Positions 12,899-26,350 of a stretch of DNA of 64,000 nt are shown piece by piece. Numbering within the stretch: position 1 is the stretch's first letter; each line of letters starts with the position of its first letter. This DNA is from Thuidium tamariscinum (Eukaryota > Streptophyta > Bryopsida > Hypnales > Thuidiaceae). The stretch is taken from contig OX344756.2 of NCBI GenBank assembly GCA_947034885.2, positions 21,249,489 through 21,313,488 on the forward strand, read 5' to 3'. The translations under genes and the position numbers were made by a program. The notes below the pieces were generated by a model, which was given only the letters and a program-made list of their open reading frames with translations, did no database searches and had not been told where the DNA came from.

Positions 12899-14515
12899 CA
12901 CAGCTATCAGTACCTCCTTCAAAGATTAAAAACAATAAATAATTATTGAGTGCCAAATGTCAAGAAATTATTGTGGGCAACCTAATTTCACTATTTTATG
13001 TCAGAGTATGAGATATTCCCTAAGATACCCGATTGATGTACCACCTCTTGAAGGAACTCTATTTGAATTTGGTGAGACCCTGAGACCTTGGACTTGCCTC
13101 TATAACAAGGGTATCAACCAGACGCTAGAGTGAAAAGCCTGTATTAGTGCCAGCTGTCAATGTCGGTTTGCCCCCAACTCAGTTAAGTTACTTTAACAGT
13201 GGAACCAACTAAGTTACTTTACGGTATTCGTTATACAAGAAATATTCTTAAAAAATTAATAAAGTTGTGGTTTTCTTGCTGACTTACTAGTTACTACCCT
13301 TGTATTTGACCTAATTATAGTATTGAAAAAAATAAAGAATGATTAAAAGGTCCCCCTATATGTCAATTTCATTGATTCTTGTAAAAAAAATTATTTTCCA
13401 TTGCCATATGACATGATTTTTTTTCCCAAAAGAGTTTTCTACAAATATTATTTGGATGCAATTTACTATGTACAATGTTTTTCATCCCCTACTTCTACAT
13501 GTTTGGGCACGTAGGAGTGAATGCAAGCTTGAATCATTTTTTATATAGATCAAGTAGGATGACCTTGTGTAATGAATTTGATTCATTTGTAAGATTTCTA
13601 TTTTTTGGAATTGAGAATTAAATATAAAATGTTCAAAGTTTGTGTATTAGTTGAAGGTGATGACATAAGGTGAATAATATTTTTTTTCAAAACTTATTGA
13701 TATTTGCTTCATAGAAGAGCCAATTACATTAAAATGAAAATTGTAAAATTGAATATGATATCTTTCTTTTTAACCCTAAAGCACTTTGACATCCATATTC
13801 TAAACGATGAACAAAGGGCTTTAAGGCACTATTTCATCCAACTAACTTCTCATTTATCAAATGTAATACTTGAATTTAGAAAAGACAACCTTCCTTAATG
13901 ACCAAATTCATTAAAATCTAGTAAATGATACATCTATACAAAGCTACAAGCAAAAATGTGCAAAAACTAAAAAAAGGATTGAGGCATTTAGGGGTTAATT
14001 AAGAATAGCCAAGAAATAGATGTTTTTTTGCCACGTCATGAGCTACTTTGATTCAACATAAATGTATTAGGGTAGTATTTTTCCGAGCATTGGTGGAAAC
14101 AAGGGGCATATAGATTAAGGAAATAGCTATGAGATAAGTCATCAAAAGTCAAATTTGTCATGTAAGTATTGTCATGGGTCATTTCTTTAATCTAAGCACT
14201 CCATATTTCTACTAGATCTTGCTAAATTAGAATTGTATAGTCAAAAATTTCAAGCATTGTTTCAGCATCTTTTGAACCACTAGAAGAGATTTTGGTGAAT
14301 AGAGGGCCATTTCAAGCCAATTCCCTTCGTCATTCCTATAACAGTGAGGGAATAGCTAACTGCTATTACCCTCATAAATATCAAATTAATTAGCACCTGA
14401 AATTAGAAAAAAAAGTCGAAAAATAAAATTAAAAATTTGACGTCAAACCACATCCACATCCACCACATCCATCTTTGACAACCACTTGAAAAACCATACC
14501 TACTGACAAACTAAA

Positions 14516-14860
14516 TTTCCTCATAACTTTCATCTCATTAATCCAATGGAATGATTCAAAGCCACTAATGTCTATAGAACCTAAAGAATCAATTTCAAAT
14601 TTTAATTTTCTTAAAAGTAGTTTTTAAAGAAGTTTTTTGAGTTGCTCCAACTGCCCACTGAACAACAAAATCACATACCATGTAATAACTTCTTTACCAC
14701 AAAATCAAAAGTCATAAAAGTTGTTGGCCCCTAAATCTGCTCTTTTGGCACGTGTTGTGTGAAAAATTCAAAGAAAAAAGGAAAACAAACTCCAACTGTA
14801 GTGAGGTGCCCAAAACTACTATATTGCCAAAAATTGCAACTTGATCTTGTAGAGGTTCAA
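14516..14860 (+). repeat. Same old ~0.95-kb repeat family, partial copy
   Basis: Contains CATAACTTTCATCTCATTAA, CCAATGGAATGATTCAAAGC, CAATTTCAAATTTTAATTTT, AAATCACATACCATGTAATA, and ACTATATTGCCAAAAATTGC near the end. Same orientation as the copies at 6.2 and 45.9 kb. A further copy end with TTTAGGGGTTAATT lies at about 13988-14001. Confidence 0.65.
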
Positions 14861-16048
14861 CAAATTTTAGAATACTTTTAATTAGAGATTTTTCACTATA
14901 GACTATACCACAATCAAGCCTTTACATCAAGGTTACATTTCCAAAGACTTACATGTTGACATCCAAATCCTTCATTTAAACCGCTTTAGATGCTTAAATT
15001 AGTATTAAATCTTTGACACTTTTTTAAAGGACTTATCTTCATTTGTTGACATAAATACCATACTATTTTGGTGTTTTAATTTTTTTATCAATTGGCAGAA
15101 AAATAACATCTCTTTTAACCATTTAAAGCACAAGAATTTCCCACAAAATCTATACATATTATAAGAGAAAGTTTGGTATGTAAATTCTTGTTGGCATCCA
15201 AATAAACGTACATTATTAAATAGATAGGAGATACTTACTTGGACACTTTTAAAGATGGATGACATAGGAAAATCTTGCAATGCATCCAAATGGTTAGAAT
15301 ATAACAAATTGTATTCTACTAAGGTTACTAAAGTAGAGGTACCCATTCCTAACCAGGGACCCATATCCAATGTGTAGAGTGCAGCTATTTCCAACCAAGG
15401 CTAGAACATGTGTCCAACCAAAACTTGGAATGCATTTTTTCCTCCATTTCAAGGTTGGGTCTAATAAGATCATGACACATGTCCCAAATTAGTGAGGAAG
15501 AAAGTAGGAAGTAGTGAGCGGGAAAGTACTTAGTCTATGATTGGAATTGGAAGACTTTAAACATTAAATATTAGTCCATACAACTTTTTAGCTTCCAAAA
15601 ATCACTATAATTTCTATTTTGAGAGTAAAATTCTGAAAAATTTATGGGCTCTACATGTCCTATTTTAGTGCTTAGCAAAAATTTCATTTGCTTCATACTA
15701 CTTACAATTTGCCTAAAATCGCTTCAGTGATTGACTATGGGTACCTCTACCTTACACTAAAAAAGAAAGGGGTACCTCTACCCCACTCAAAAAAACCCTC
15801 CAATACAATAATGGGAACCACGCTGAATTGCTTACAACATTTGAGCGATTGTAGGTGCAATTACCTTATTCCCTCTTCTCTGGAATTAGCTTTTTGATTG
15901 GTTGTTCAGACACGTCATCACGTTTAGCCCCCAATCTGCTGAAGTGGACTTTTCAGGATGACAGCAATCATGTCCACGATGGACGATTTTTTTCCCATGT
16001 TCTTCAAGGTTTGACTGTAGAAGTCCCCCCCAATAAGGTACAAACTTT

Positions 16049-16094
16049 TTTTTTAAATTGAAAAAATTGAAAAAATTGAAAAAATTGAAAGAAA
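16049..16094. repeat. Short (AAAAATTGA)n tandem repeat
   Basis: About four consecutive copies of a 9-base unit, following a T run. Frames through it, on either strand, are chance. Confidence 0.85.
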
Positions 16095-16671
16095 GGTCGG
16101 GGAAGAAACCTCCAATTAAATAGAATATAGCGGTTTAGGGCAAAGTTAGAATCATTGAAAGGATGATGGAAGGATCCCATTTTCAAATAAATAAATAAAT
16201 AGAGAACTCTAAAGTAACATTTGAGAAGGTTCATCCCCGTAAACCTGGGAGACTTTTTCAATAAAGCTGGGGCCTCGTTCGTTGAATGGCTGCACCACGT
16301 TTTAATAGATCTTTTTTGTTTTATTAATTGTCCCTCCCTCCCTGTCTAATATGTACGCTGCCAGTACATGATAGGAAGGAAGTCAAGGCGTTCCCCAGTC
16401 CCCAGTGGACTCCCCACAGTAACTGACTAATGAAAGAATATTCTGCAGTTGGTAGGTGTACACGGAGATATACTGGGAAGGAAATATCTTATGTGAAGGG
16501 CTGATGCAGCACCCAGGCTGCTGAAATTTGAATTGCCACGTCAGATTCTCAGGGGTCCACGTCACCTCACTTCATTCATGAAATGACATCTGGCATTTTT
16601 GCTTAATTTAAAAAAAGACCTAATCTATGACAAATCTAACTCTTGAAGGATGGACCTGTGGGCGTGGGATA

Positions 16672-16872
16672 GTAATCATGCATTTTGATACCCTGTGACA
16701 TATCTTGCTTTGATTAAGTTAAATATACCCATTAGAAGTTAAAGTACTGTAGAACATCTCCCTTCCCTACTCCTAATACTGAGGATGAAAAATTACAATT
16801 CTATCCTACAAAGGAAGATTCTTTGTCATTCAACAGACACCAAATGTTTGTTGCGGCGTTTAAGGGCTAACC
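16672..16872 (+). repeat. Short dispersed repeat of ~200 bp, copy 2
   Basis: Words in order: AATCATGCATTTTGATACCC, AATATACCCATTAGAAGTTA, AAGTACTGTAGAACATCTC, TCCTACAAAGGAAGATTCTT, TGTCATTCAACAGACACCAA and TTTAAGGGCTAAC. Same orientation as the 28-kb copy. Confidence 0.78.
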
Positions 16873-19800
16873 TTCGTACATGTTAGAAAACTATAAACAA
16901 AGGTACTTACACCTCCATTGTCTTTATAGTCCCTTGTGTCATTGAAACAAATCACTAGAAATACAACAATTGCCTAGATATGATTTATGATCTTTGTTCA
17001 TGAAAGGTTGGAGTCAAATTTGGGCTGCAATTATTTCAACTTTTTCAAATTCAAATAAATATGAAATTCAAACATCTAAAAACATGCATACAAAATGGAT
17101 CAAGAATGTCTTTTGTATTTTTAATAAGAGCCAACAACAACATGGACAAGTTAATAAGAAGATTCACCCTCAAATGCTAATTTTGGAATATCTTAGATAC
17201 AATTAGTTTTTGAACTTTGGTAAGAAGCAGTAAACAAAAATAGATTAGGATTTGTGAAAGGCTACACTAGAGTGTTTTCTACTATGGTGTTTTTTTCTTC
17301 ATTTGACTAATTTGAGATGGAAAGATGGAAAAAACAATTGAAAGCTTTGAGAAAAAGAACTCAAAAATCCTACCTCCAAAAGTGCATTAGAAATAATTTA
17401 GAACTGTAAAAAGGTTGGCTCCTTTTATACTTAAAACCTTATGTTCCCTATGTTTCTTATATTCTCTGAATTTTTTCATGTACTCACAAACTTCTTTTTT
17501 TCATCCAAAAGGCATATTTTATAACATAAGAAGCACATTTTGAAGATATTCTTGTATATATAACAATCTTGCAAAGAGTATGCAAAAGACTAACTTTCTA
17601 CAATGTCATTTTGTCAATACTAATTCCTTAAATGATGGCTTATGATTCATTGGCAAGTTTGAATTTTGATCTATACAACAACAACAATTGCTACAATTCA
17701 TGGGAAGCAAAAGGTTCCTAGCCTTGAAGTCCAAGGATCAGCAATGGGTGCACATATTTTAACCCCTAAAGAACTAAGGATCCAACTTTGGATTTTTTGT
17801 ATGAAATACCTTCCATCTATATGTTAATCACCCTGATGTAGATGTAAAGCTTTGATTCACTTTGTTCTAATATATATGTTGTTAAATCTATATGTTTTAA
17901 AAAAAATTCATCTCAAAGGCAAAAATAAAAATTATATTCTAAAAATAGTCTTATACATATATAATATTACAATGGGACTTTTGAATCATTGTATTTTAAG
18001 TATTGATGTGAAAGTTACAAGGAACTTTTTTGCAAGAAATGAAAGGTAGGAGAAACATATAAAGTTGTCTTTAAAACTCAAATCAAAAAAATTTCAAAGA
18101 AATCTAATAGCAAAATGATTTTTAGTATCATTAGGATATTTTCACCATTGAAATTTACAATTCTCAAATTCACTTTGTATAAGTAGTGTGGAAGGAATCA
18201 AAACAAATCATATAGCATATATAAAGTAGAAATTGTGTTCAAACTAAAATTTCTATAACAACATCCAAATGTTGGAAAGACTATCTAGATGTCCAATGAT
18301 CAAGCTTCAATCTTAATATTATCCTATATCCTTCCTTACACTATAGTTAATGGATTTCATTATAAAAAAAGACCTCTCCACCATTTATTTTCACTAAATG
18401 TCAGTGAAGTAATTTCTCCACTTTGCCCTAAAAAATTCTCTTGATGGTTGATGTTAGGTTTATTTTAATTCTTGTTGAATTCAACAATTTTCTTGTTCAT
18501 TATATTTTATTTTTATTTTATTTTTAAATATTTGTACTTTTCCAACCTTGCCCTATAGATATGATATGCACCATTCAAGGTTTTTGAAAACATTTGGATG
18601 TTTAATTCAATGTCTCCAAAAACAATATTAAGATTCTTAAACAACATAAAAGTGCATTGATTAGGCATGCCATGTCATCCTTCTTAGTTATGACATCATT
18701 TTTTCTTGATGCCATGCTAGGTACCATGTCATCAATGCACCAAATGAAAAATTTCTATGAGGCGCTTTTTGCCCACATGGGTTACATGGTACGAAGGTGG
18801 CAACTACATGGCAAGATTTTAAGTACCCTCAAAAACCATATCTCCGTAGACACTAGCTCAAAAACATCTATTGTTAGGGCATCATTTTAGATGCTTTTTC
18901 TCTAACAATCTTGACAAGATTTTTATCAACATGATTTTTGATGGAAATATACATCATCTACAATGTTCACTTGTTTGATTAACTCAATAAAAAAACATGT
19001 ATTTATTTTAGTATAAGGATCTCAATATTTGACATATTTTGAATGGATGGAAAATTTTCATAATGTATGTGGCATTAAATTAATTAAATATTGGGCAAAT
19101 AAAGTTGTTAAGTTGCTAATAAACTTCTATAAATAAGGATTGGCAAGTTGCAAAGTTAAAGTTTTTGTAAGGTCAAGGAATTGATGCATAATTAGAGGAC
19201 TACATGGTAGAAGTTATAACTCTCTAATTCCTTCAAACTCTAAAATCTTTGATTGTAAGATCCATTTACAAACTGTAATACATGTTGTTTGATCACGCCT
19301 TCTAGCCCACCATTCAAGTATCATAGTCATGTCATAAAAACTTTGAAAGCTTGCAATGTAAGTAGTGAGCTAAGGCCTACTAAATTTTTGTGTAGTTATG
19401 GAAGGGGGTTTGGAATTTTCATACATCAACTTCTTGAACTTCAATATTATATACCACTTTCATCTTCATGCCTAAGATGACAAAAAATTGCAAATGTAAC
19501 AATAATTATTAGTAATATTTCTACATCCAAACCATTAATGCCCAAAATGTGATATCTTAACTTGTCCTGAATGGTAATACTAAAACCTAAATATAGGTGG
19601 CACAAGATGTATGCAGTTTGAATGTGAGAGCTTATAAGAATCTAATGTCAATTTTTGGTTACCAATTACCAATACTTTAAATTCCATAACTTATGTATTA
19701 GTCTCCAAATGAGGTATACCACCTTTTAACAAGCAAAAGATCCATTACAAACATCTAGGAAATAACCCATTAAAATCTTACATCAATCCCATCACAAATT

Positions 19801-20865
19801 TTTCAAATAAATGAGATTTGGACTACATTAGTTTGACTTAGTGATTGCAATCAATGTCTTGGATGATTATGATCAAATAATTAATGACTAGAGTAGTATC
19901 TTCCACCTTCTCAATATAATTCATCATAGAAAGTGGTTGTTTAGACCTTGATGTTTTGACCATATTATGAAAATTATAATTACTTTAGGTGAGTAAAATG
20001 ACCATTATGGATACATGTTCTTTGTTGAATGTAGAGTAGTCAAGAGACTTTTTGGACCTATTTGGATACCACACTTCCAAAAACTTACACCAATTTACAC
20101 TTTATCACCATAAATTAAAATCTCAATTGCTCATTTAATTTCTCATATTTTTTTTATGTGGAAATATTTTAAATTTTTAAATAATACCAACAAGGCAAAC
20201 TAATCGTTCCACTTATCATAGGTTCGGTACTTTAATGCATGCCAATATGCCTTCAATATAATATTTGAAGCATGCAGGGTCATTGCTTTGGTTCAAAAAT
20301 AGATGATATAGAATATTCTACATCCAACACTTGCATGCTTATTATTTCTCCTTTGCACCTTCTAGAGTCAAACAAACCATTGTGGTCAAATGCCCCCATG
20401 ATGAACATTTCATGCCCCCTTGATGGTTTTTCATGTCACACTCAATGTCTTACTTAAGACCAATGGAGTGATTAGTGACCTTATAAAGAAAACTCAAATA
20501 TTTTAGTGTAAAAAAATGTAAATCGTTATAAAATGTGATTTTCAAAGGTCTTTTACATTAGAAAATATAGTAATTGCTTTAGAAGAGTAAGGTGAGTATT
20601 ATAGATATTGTTACACATTGATTTTGGAGTGATCTATAGTTTCTTTTCTATAGAACACTTCAAAAAATTCATAGCAAATTCATACTTCAGTTTGCCAAAA
20701 AGAAATATAATTTCAACCCCCAAAGGACTAAGACTATTTTTCTATCAAAACCCTCTCAAAACTGCCATTTCTAGTGCATTCATCCAAGAATACAATAAAG
20801 AAATCTTTTTTAAGAATCTAACCAGAGGATCTTCTATTTAACTAGACTGAGATTATGTGGTATAA

Positions 20866-21140
20866 ATTTCATGAAGTTTGACTATATATATTGAAAGATA
20901 TGAGTATATAAGTTGAAAAAATAAGTTTTTTGAATCGCGGTTTGCAATTTCAAATGACTTTGATAGCCATTTGTGGAAAAAAACTGCATTGTAGAACTTG
21001 AATTTATAATTTTTCATGTTCAAGAATTGAATTAAGAGTGTAGAATAAAAAATTTCCGAAAAACACACTTATTTACTATTCTTCAAAAAATTGTTAAGTA
21101 GAAGTAGGTCTAAAATTGAAAAAAACACTAAATGGTTAAT
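20866..21140 (+). repeat. Dispersed repeat, copy 2, directly next to the 586-bp TIR element
   Basis: Partner of 8318-8590. It ends at about 21140, some 25 bases before the left terminus of the element at 21166, showing that the latter probably inserted at or near this old repeat. Confidence 0.72.
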
Positions 21141-21165
21141 AAGGTGAATGCAAGAAACACTTGTA

Positions 21166-21751
21166 CAGTGGGGTACCAATCAAAATGTCGTTTCGAATTC
21201 GCAATGAGAAAAATTTCAGTATTGCCTACTTTGAAAGCCTCCCGAGAGCTCAAAAATTGGTATTTTACCACGAAAATTTTAACATAGCATCATCTTTAAG
21301 TTAATTATATGTATGACAAATTTCAAGGCCAAAAGATTCACCAAAAAAACGTTATTCAAAATCTACCAACATGGGTAGTGGTGAGAAACATTTCACTACT
21401 TTCATCTTTGACACCTTCCTAAGGATTGATTTTTTTTGCTTTTCCCATGAAGTTTTTTTTATGAAACAATCTCTATGTCTTTAATATGTATGAAAAATTT
21501 CAAGGTAAAAATATTTTTTTTTGAGAAGATATTTGAAATCTCCCAATAGGTGTAGTTTTGAGAAAATTTTCACAATTGCCAACTTTGACACCCTCCCAAG
21601 GGCTGTAAAATTGGTTTCTTACCATGAATTTTTTTATTTGAAGTCATCTCTATGTTGATAATATATTCTCCAAATTTCAATTTCAAATGAATTACCAAAA
21701 AAAAGATATACAAAATCTCTAGGGAACGACATTTTGATTGGTACCCCACTA
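21166..21751. mobile_element. TIR element of 586 bp with three internal tandem units
   Basis: Left end AGTGGGGTACCAATCAAAAT then GTCGTT; right end AACGAC then ATTTTGATTGGTACCCCACT, the exact complement over 26 bases. TA lies outside both ends (GTAC.AGTGGGG; CCCCACTA.TATT), which would fit a TA target duplication. Inside, a unit of about 175 bases occurs three times, with the shared words CTTTGACACC or CTTTGAAAGCC, CCCAAGG/CCCGAGAGCT, AAAATTGGT.TTTTACCA and ATCATCT.TA.GTT.AT. No transposase. Confidence 0.85.
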
Positions 21752-22321
21752 TATTATTTGTTGCATTTTTTATTTTTGTTGATTTAGTACTATGAGTACT
21801 ATGAGTATTCTATAGGATTTGAAAAAAGAAATGTGGATCGTCTATTAAAATTCAGATCTATGGTTCAAATGACAGATGGATCCAAGGTCTAAGATCATAA
21901 AGTTACCATAAATGCAATCCATAGTCACAAATCATAAAAAGAAGTCTACATTGCACAAAATGTTGGCCCCCACTAGGACTATATAATCCTATCATGTACC
22001 ATGGAGTGCTATCCGAAGATAGAAGTTCATATTTATGCCAGAAAATCATAGTTTCACATTTCCATTTTTAAAAATTATTTAGACCATTCAAAAAATTAAT
22101 ATTAAAAATGTCCATTGTTCTAAACCTGGGTGCCTTTTAAAATATTGAAAAAAAAAGGAAAATTCTATTTTTTATTATTCAGAAATTCATTGGAAATGTT
22201 GCCTATTTTAGGCCCATAGAAAACTTTACCGCAATAGGCAATCAAAAGATTCTCTCTTGGTAGGTTGTATTTCTATAGTAGGAAGGACTTTGCAAAATTT
22301 TTACAAGGTAACTTTTCAAAA

Positions 22322-22562
22322 AAGGTACTTTATAGTACTTAAAACCTCCAAATTGTCATTTGTGACATTCAATCATTAGTATTATTTTAGTATTAAAATA
22401 ATTTTAAAAATCATGAAAAAAATTAGGGAAGGTGTATGATAGTCATGATTACCTTCTCTATAAATCTTAAGTCATTTGGAGCTTAAACACAAAAGTTATG
22501 GCCAAAAAATAGATGAGCACTTAAGTTGTGATAGAAAATAGTACAAGTGTTTCTTGCATTCA
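22322..22562 (+). repeat. Dispersed repeat, copy 2
   Basis: Partner of 455-690 with the same word order. It is followed by about 1 kb of AT-rich sequence without a frame, then by a segment (23640-23800) inverted relative to the first 165 bases of the window. Confidence 0.75.
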
Positions 22563-23934
22563 TCCAATAACTCTACGATGGAATTGAAACACAACAATCC
22601 TAATTGTGAGACTGTTCTAGCAAGTAAATATAACCCTGTTCAATAATATTTTTTGAAAAATTGTAAAAATTGCATTCAGAAATGAATCCCATAAGTTATT
22701 TTTTTCAAGAAGAAGATTGCCCATAATTTTCTCACTATAAGTCCAAATAGAATTAATCAAAGTTTCACATGTGGGCAAAAAGAAATTATTTCAAAAAAAA
22801 AAATTAAAATTTTGACTTTTGACTTTTTGCAAAAAAATTTGCTACTTGCTAAATGAAAATTTCAATTTTTTGTGGTATAATTTTTGCTCTTGGGCACCAA
22901 TTGATATTGAAATTATATTCCCATAAAGCTAATCAATTTTATTTATCTTTTGTAAAAGTTTTAAAAATTTTCACTAGAAATTGATGTCAAAGAATCTGTC
23001 TAAAATCCATTTTGTCTTTTGAGAGAACAATGGTTCTTTAGGAATTAATTGTTCTTGTAGTTCCTCATTCTTGTCTTTATGTGGATTTTTTTTAAAACTT
23101 TTAGTAGTGGCATGATAGTAGAGGGTCATTGCAAGAAACGGTGGTCCTATTCTCTGTCACAATTGGAGTGATGTCATTCTTTTTTGCTATAACTTTTGAA
23201 TCTAAAGATCTAACAATATGAAATAATTAGTGGACCTTTCTAACTTGATGTCTTTGACGTCCCTTATTTTTCAAAAATTTTAAAAATCATTTTATATTTA
23301 AAAATCATTTTTCTTAATTTGTCACAAACTGAGGTTTAGGGATTTTTACTATGTTCGGAGTCCCCTAATTTAATCATCTAAAGCTGAAATTTTCATGGTG
23401 CATTTGTATAGTAGGAAAGCATATTCCTACCAAAGAAAATATAAAAATACATTATTTTATGTCCTCCACATGTGTGCAAACAACATTCCCATTGCATGCA
23501 ATTTCTGAACATTGATGATGGTACTAATATAAATTTTTGGTAAAATCTCATCACCATCAACTCTACCCAAATGCCCAATTCTTAGATTTAAGAAAAATAA
23601 CTTTTCCTACTTCTTACAAATTAAAATCTAAATATGCCCATTTTCATAAGTTTTGGCACTTTTCTAATTCTCCTACTTAAAGAATTTTCCAAAGTTTTTC
23701 CTTAATAGGGTACCTTCTTTTGTAAAGTATATGCATTTTACATATTTTTTATGTTTTTTTTAATTTGTTTTTTAATTAAATAGTATTCCCCCCCAAAAAT
23801 GGTCCAAATCCAAAACGATACAAAAATGGACGCCCTTTCTTGCAATGACCCTAGACTCCTAATTTAAACCACAATAGGTTGTTTAATGATACCTATCTTT
23901 TTAGCTAGCAATAAAGTATTGTTGAATGCATAAT

Positions 23935-25015
23935 ATTCTACACCATCTACTTGAAGATGCCTCTCTTTTCTACCTTCCATTTATTCCTCCAACTATCAAT
24001 GAAGTATTGTTGAATATAATATATTCCATACCATCTACTTGAAGATACTTCTCATTTGTTTCCTCTATTTGTCTACTTGAAGATAATTCTCATGTATCTC
24101 TTCTACCTATCCACTTCAAGATACCTCTCTTAAGTCCCCTATACTTATCCACTCAAAGATAATTCTCATGTATCTTCTCTATCTGCCTACTCCAAGATAC
24201 TTCTAATGTCTTCCTTGTACATGTCCACTCAAAGATACCTTTTATTTATTTCTTCTACCTATCTCCTTGAAGATAATTCGCATGTATTTCCTTTACTTGT
24301 GTACTCCAAGATACATCTCATGTATCCCCTCTATCTGTCTACTTCAAAATACCTCTTAGGTGTTTTTTCTACTTGTCTGCTTAAAGATACCTCTCACTTG
24401 TCCCCTCTATTTGTCTGCTCAAAGATACGTCTCATATTTTCCTCTTGACTTGTCTACTCTAAGATACCTTTCATATGTATCCCTCAATCTGTCCACTTCA
24501 AAATACCTCTCATATATCCTCCTAAACTTGCCCACTTTAAGTTACCTCTCATATGTCTCTTTTGACCTGTCCACTCCAAGATCTCTCATTTGTCCCCCTC
24601 AACTTGTCTACTCCAAGATATCTCTTATTTGTCCCCCTCAATCTATCCCCTTGACCTGTCCTCCTTGACCTGTCCACTTCAAAATACCTCTCATATGTCC
24701 TCCTAAATTTGTCCGCTCTAAGATACCTCTCATATATCTCCTTTGACCTGTCCACTCCAAGATATCTCTCATTTGTCTCCCTCGACCTGTCTACTCCAAG
24801 ATATCTCTCATTTGTCCCCCTCAACCTATCAATTCTAAGATAACTGTTATGTGTCCCCTCTATCTGTTCCTTTCAAGATATTTCTCATGTGTTGTCTCTA
24901 CCTATCCACTTAAAAATAACTCTCATGTATTTCTTAAACCTGTCCACTCCAAGATACCTCTCATGTATTCCCTCCACCTGTCCACTTGAAGATACCTTTT
25001 TTTGTTGTCCCATCT
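23935..25015. repeat. Degenerate minisatellite, unit about 35-40 bp
   Basis: About 25 or more diverged units built on CTACTTGTCCACTCCAAGAT followed by ACCTCTCATGTGTCCCCT. Unit length varies through small deletions. The longer open frames here on both strands are by-products of the repeat and encode repetitive peptides. No terminal structure was seen. Confidence 0.88.
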
Positions 25016-25494
25016 ACCTCTCTGGTCAACTTTCAAGAAAGTATTGTTGGATACTGAATATATAATACCATCTTGTCAAAGTCACTTCTTTTCTACCTCC
25101 TCTATCTGTCCCTTTATCTATCAATGAAGTTTCATTGAATACAAAATATTCTACACCCTCTATTTGAAACTACATCTCCTCTATACCCTCTACCTATTTT
25201 TTTAGTTGTCGATCGATAAAATACTATTAGATGTGAAATATTCTACGTCCATCTCTTCCAAGCCAAAGTAGTGCGGTAGTCCATGTCACATCATGACATG
25301 GATTCTCCTTTCACTTTTCAATCAAGTCTAACAAAAATAATTTATATTTAATAATAATAAGTATGATCATTTGCTATTAGTGTTAATTATTGGTGCTCTT
25401 CCTTTATACCAGGTCCATTTCCAGGTCCATTACCGGGTCCATTGAGGATGCTCTTGGGGATGGATGTCATCCCCAAGCCTTCCTATTAAGTTAA

Positions 25495-25884
25495 GGGAGA
25501 AACACCCATTTCCGTCCTTGTACCTATTCTTGGACTGTAGAGTATCACTAAATCTGTCCATAAGCATCTATTAAAGTGTCCGACAAATGTTTAATTCTAA
25601 TTTGCTGACGCAGTTGTAAGACACATGTATAGTTTTCATTCACTGACGATTGATTTCAGCAGCTATTTAGTTAAAGGTACACCAATAGGATGGTTCCAGT
25701 GGTCTAGGGAGCCAACACTTTGAAAATTTATAGAAATTACATACTAATTCCGAAAAAAAAAATTTTTTTTTTTTAATGTTTACGATTTTCACTCGCTAAT
25801 ACTGAAAAAATATCAGTTTTAGCAAACGTTGCCTCCAACTATGCTGAATTCCTTATTTGGACGGTTTTGGGTGTTTCCACTGTA
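25495..25884 (+). mobile_element. Dispersed ~390-bp repeat with inverted ends, copy 2
   Basis: The best-preserved copy of the family. Left end GAAACACCCATTTCCGTCC and right end GGACGGTTTTGGGTGTTTC form an 18-19-bp terminal inverted repeat. No transposase frame. The GC-rich block at 26.0 kb begins shortly after it. Target duplication not identified. Confidence 0.8.
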
Positions 25885-26039
25885 CATCCTCCTTCCTCTA
25901 ATTTTGAAATTCCACGCAGTCCTTTAGGGGAACTGAAGATAAAGGCAGGTGGATGGATGAAGTCGAGGTGGGGGGAGCATGTGTGGATGGGAAGCAGGGA
26001 CCATTACTTTCGTGGCGGCGCATCATCAAATCCGACCAA

Positions 26040-26350
26040 TGAAAGCCAGCAGCCTTCATGAGGGGAGGGCCCCCCAGTCTCCCACCCCACCTGCTCGCCC
26101 GCGCCAGGCCGGGCCCAGGCCGGGCCCTGCTTCCCGTGCTCCCGCGACCGGCGACCGGGGCTACCGGTCACCCCCCCCGCCCCCTCAGTCCCCCTCAGTC
26201 CGCCTGTCATGATGCCTTCCTTCAGTGCCCCCCCGCCTTTTCCCTTTGCTTCCCCATTCACTGCAACTGTACGACCAAGGGAATTGAAGGCGCCAGCATT
26301 GGTGGCCTCTCTGAGTGGACCCCGAAAGAAAGGACCACCGGTTCCCTTTT
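26040..26350. other. Isolated GC-rich, C-rich block without a recognised gene
   Basis: Cytosine runs and CCGGGCC-type words dominate (for example CACCCCCCCCGCCCCCTC near 26169). Open frames on both strands are Pro/Arg/Gly-rich compositional artefacts. The block could be a CpG-rich promoter or part of a first exon. No TATA box, splice-linked exon or protein family could be assigned. Confidence 0.5.

Larger units (their letters stand above)
12950..20700. other. AT-rich intergenic DNA, no gene recognised
   Basis: Apart from the repeats listed separately, this stretch holds only short, unrelated frames. The slightly GC-richer part at 15690-16600 has frames of 60-130 codons, none with a family I recognise and all overlapped by rival frames. 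Confidence 0.4.

Noticed and set aside
13000-13160. Possible tRNA-derived SINE head on the - strand (GGTTGATACCC, AGGTCTCAGGGTCTCACC)
   Set aside because: Box B is not intact, and no second copy or A-rich tail was found in the window. Too weak to call.
24206-24824. Open frames of 80-102 codons on both strands
   Set aside because: They follow the minisatellite units and encode repetitive peptides with no start context or family.
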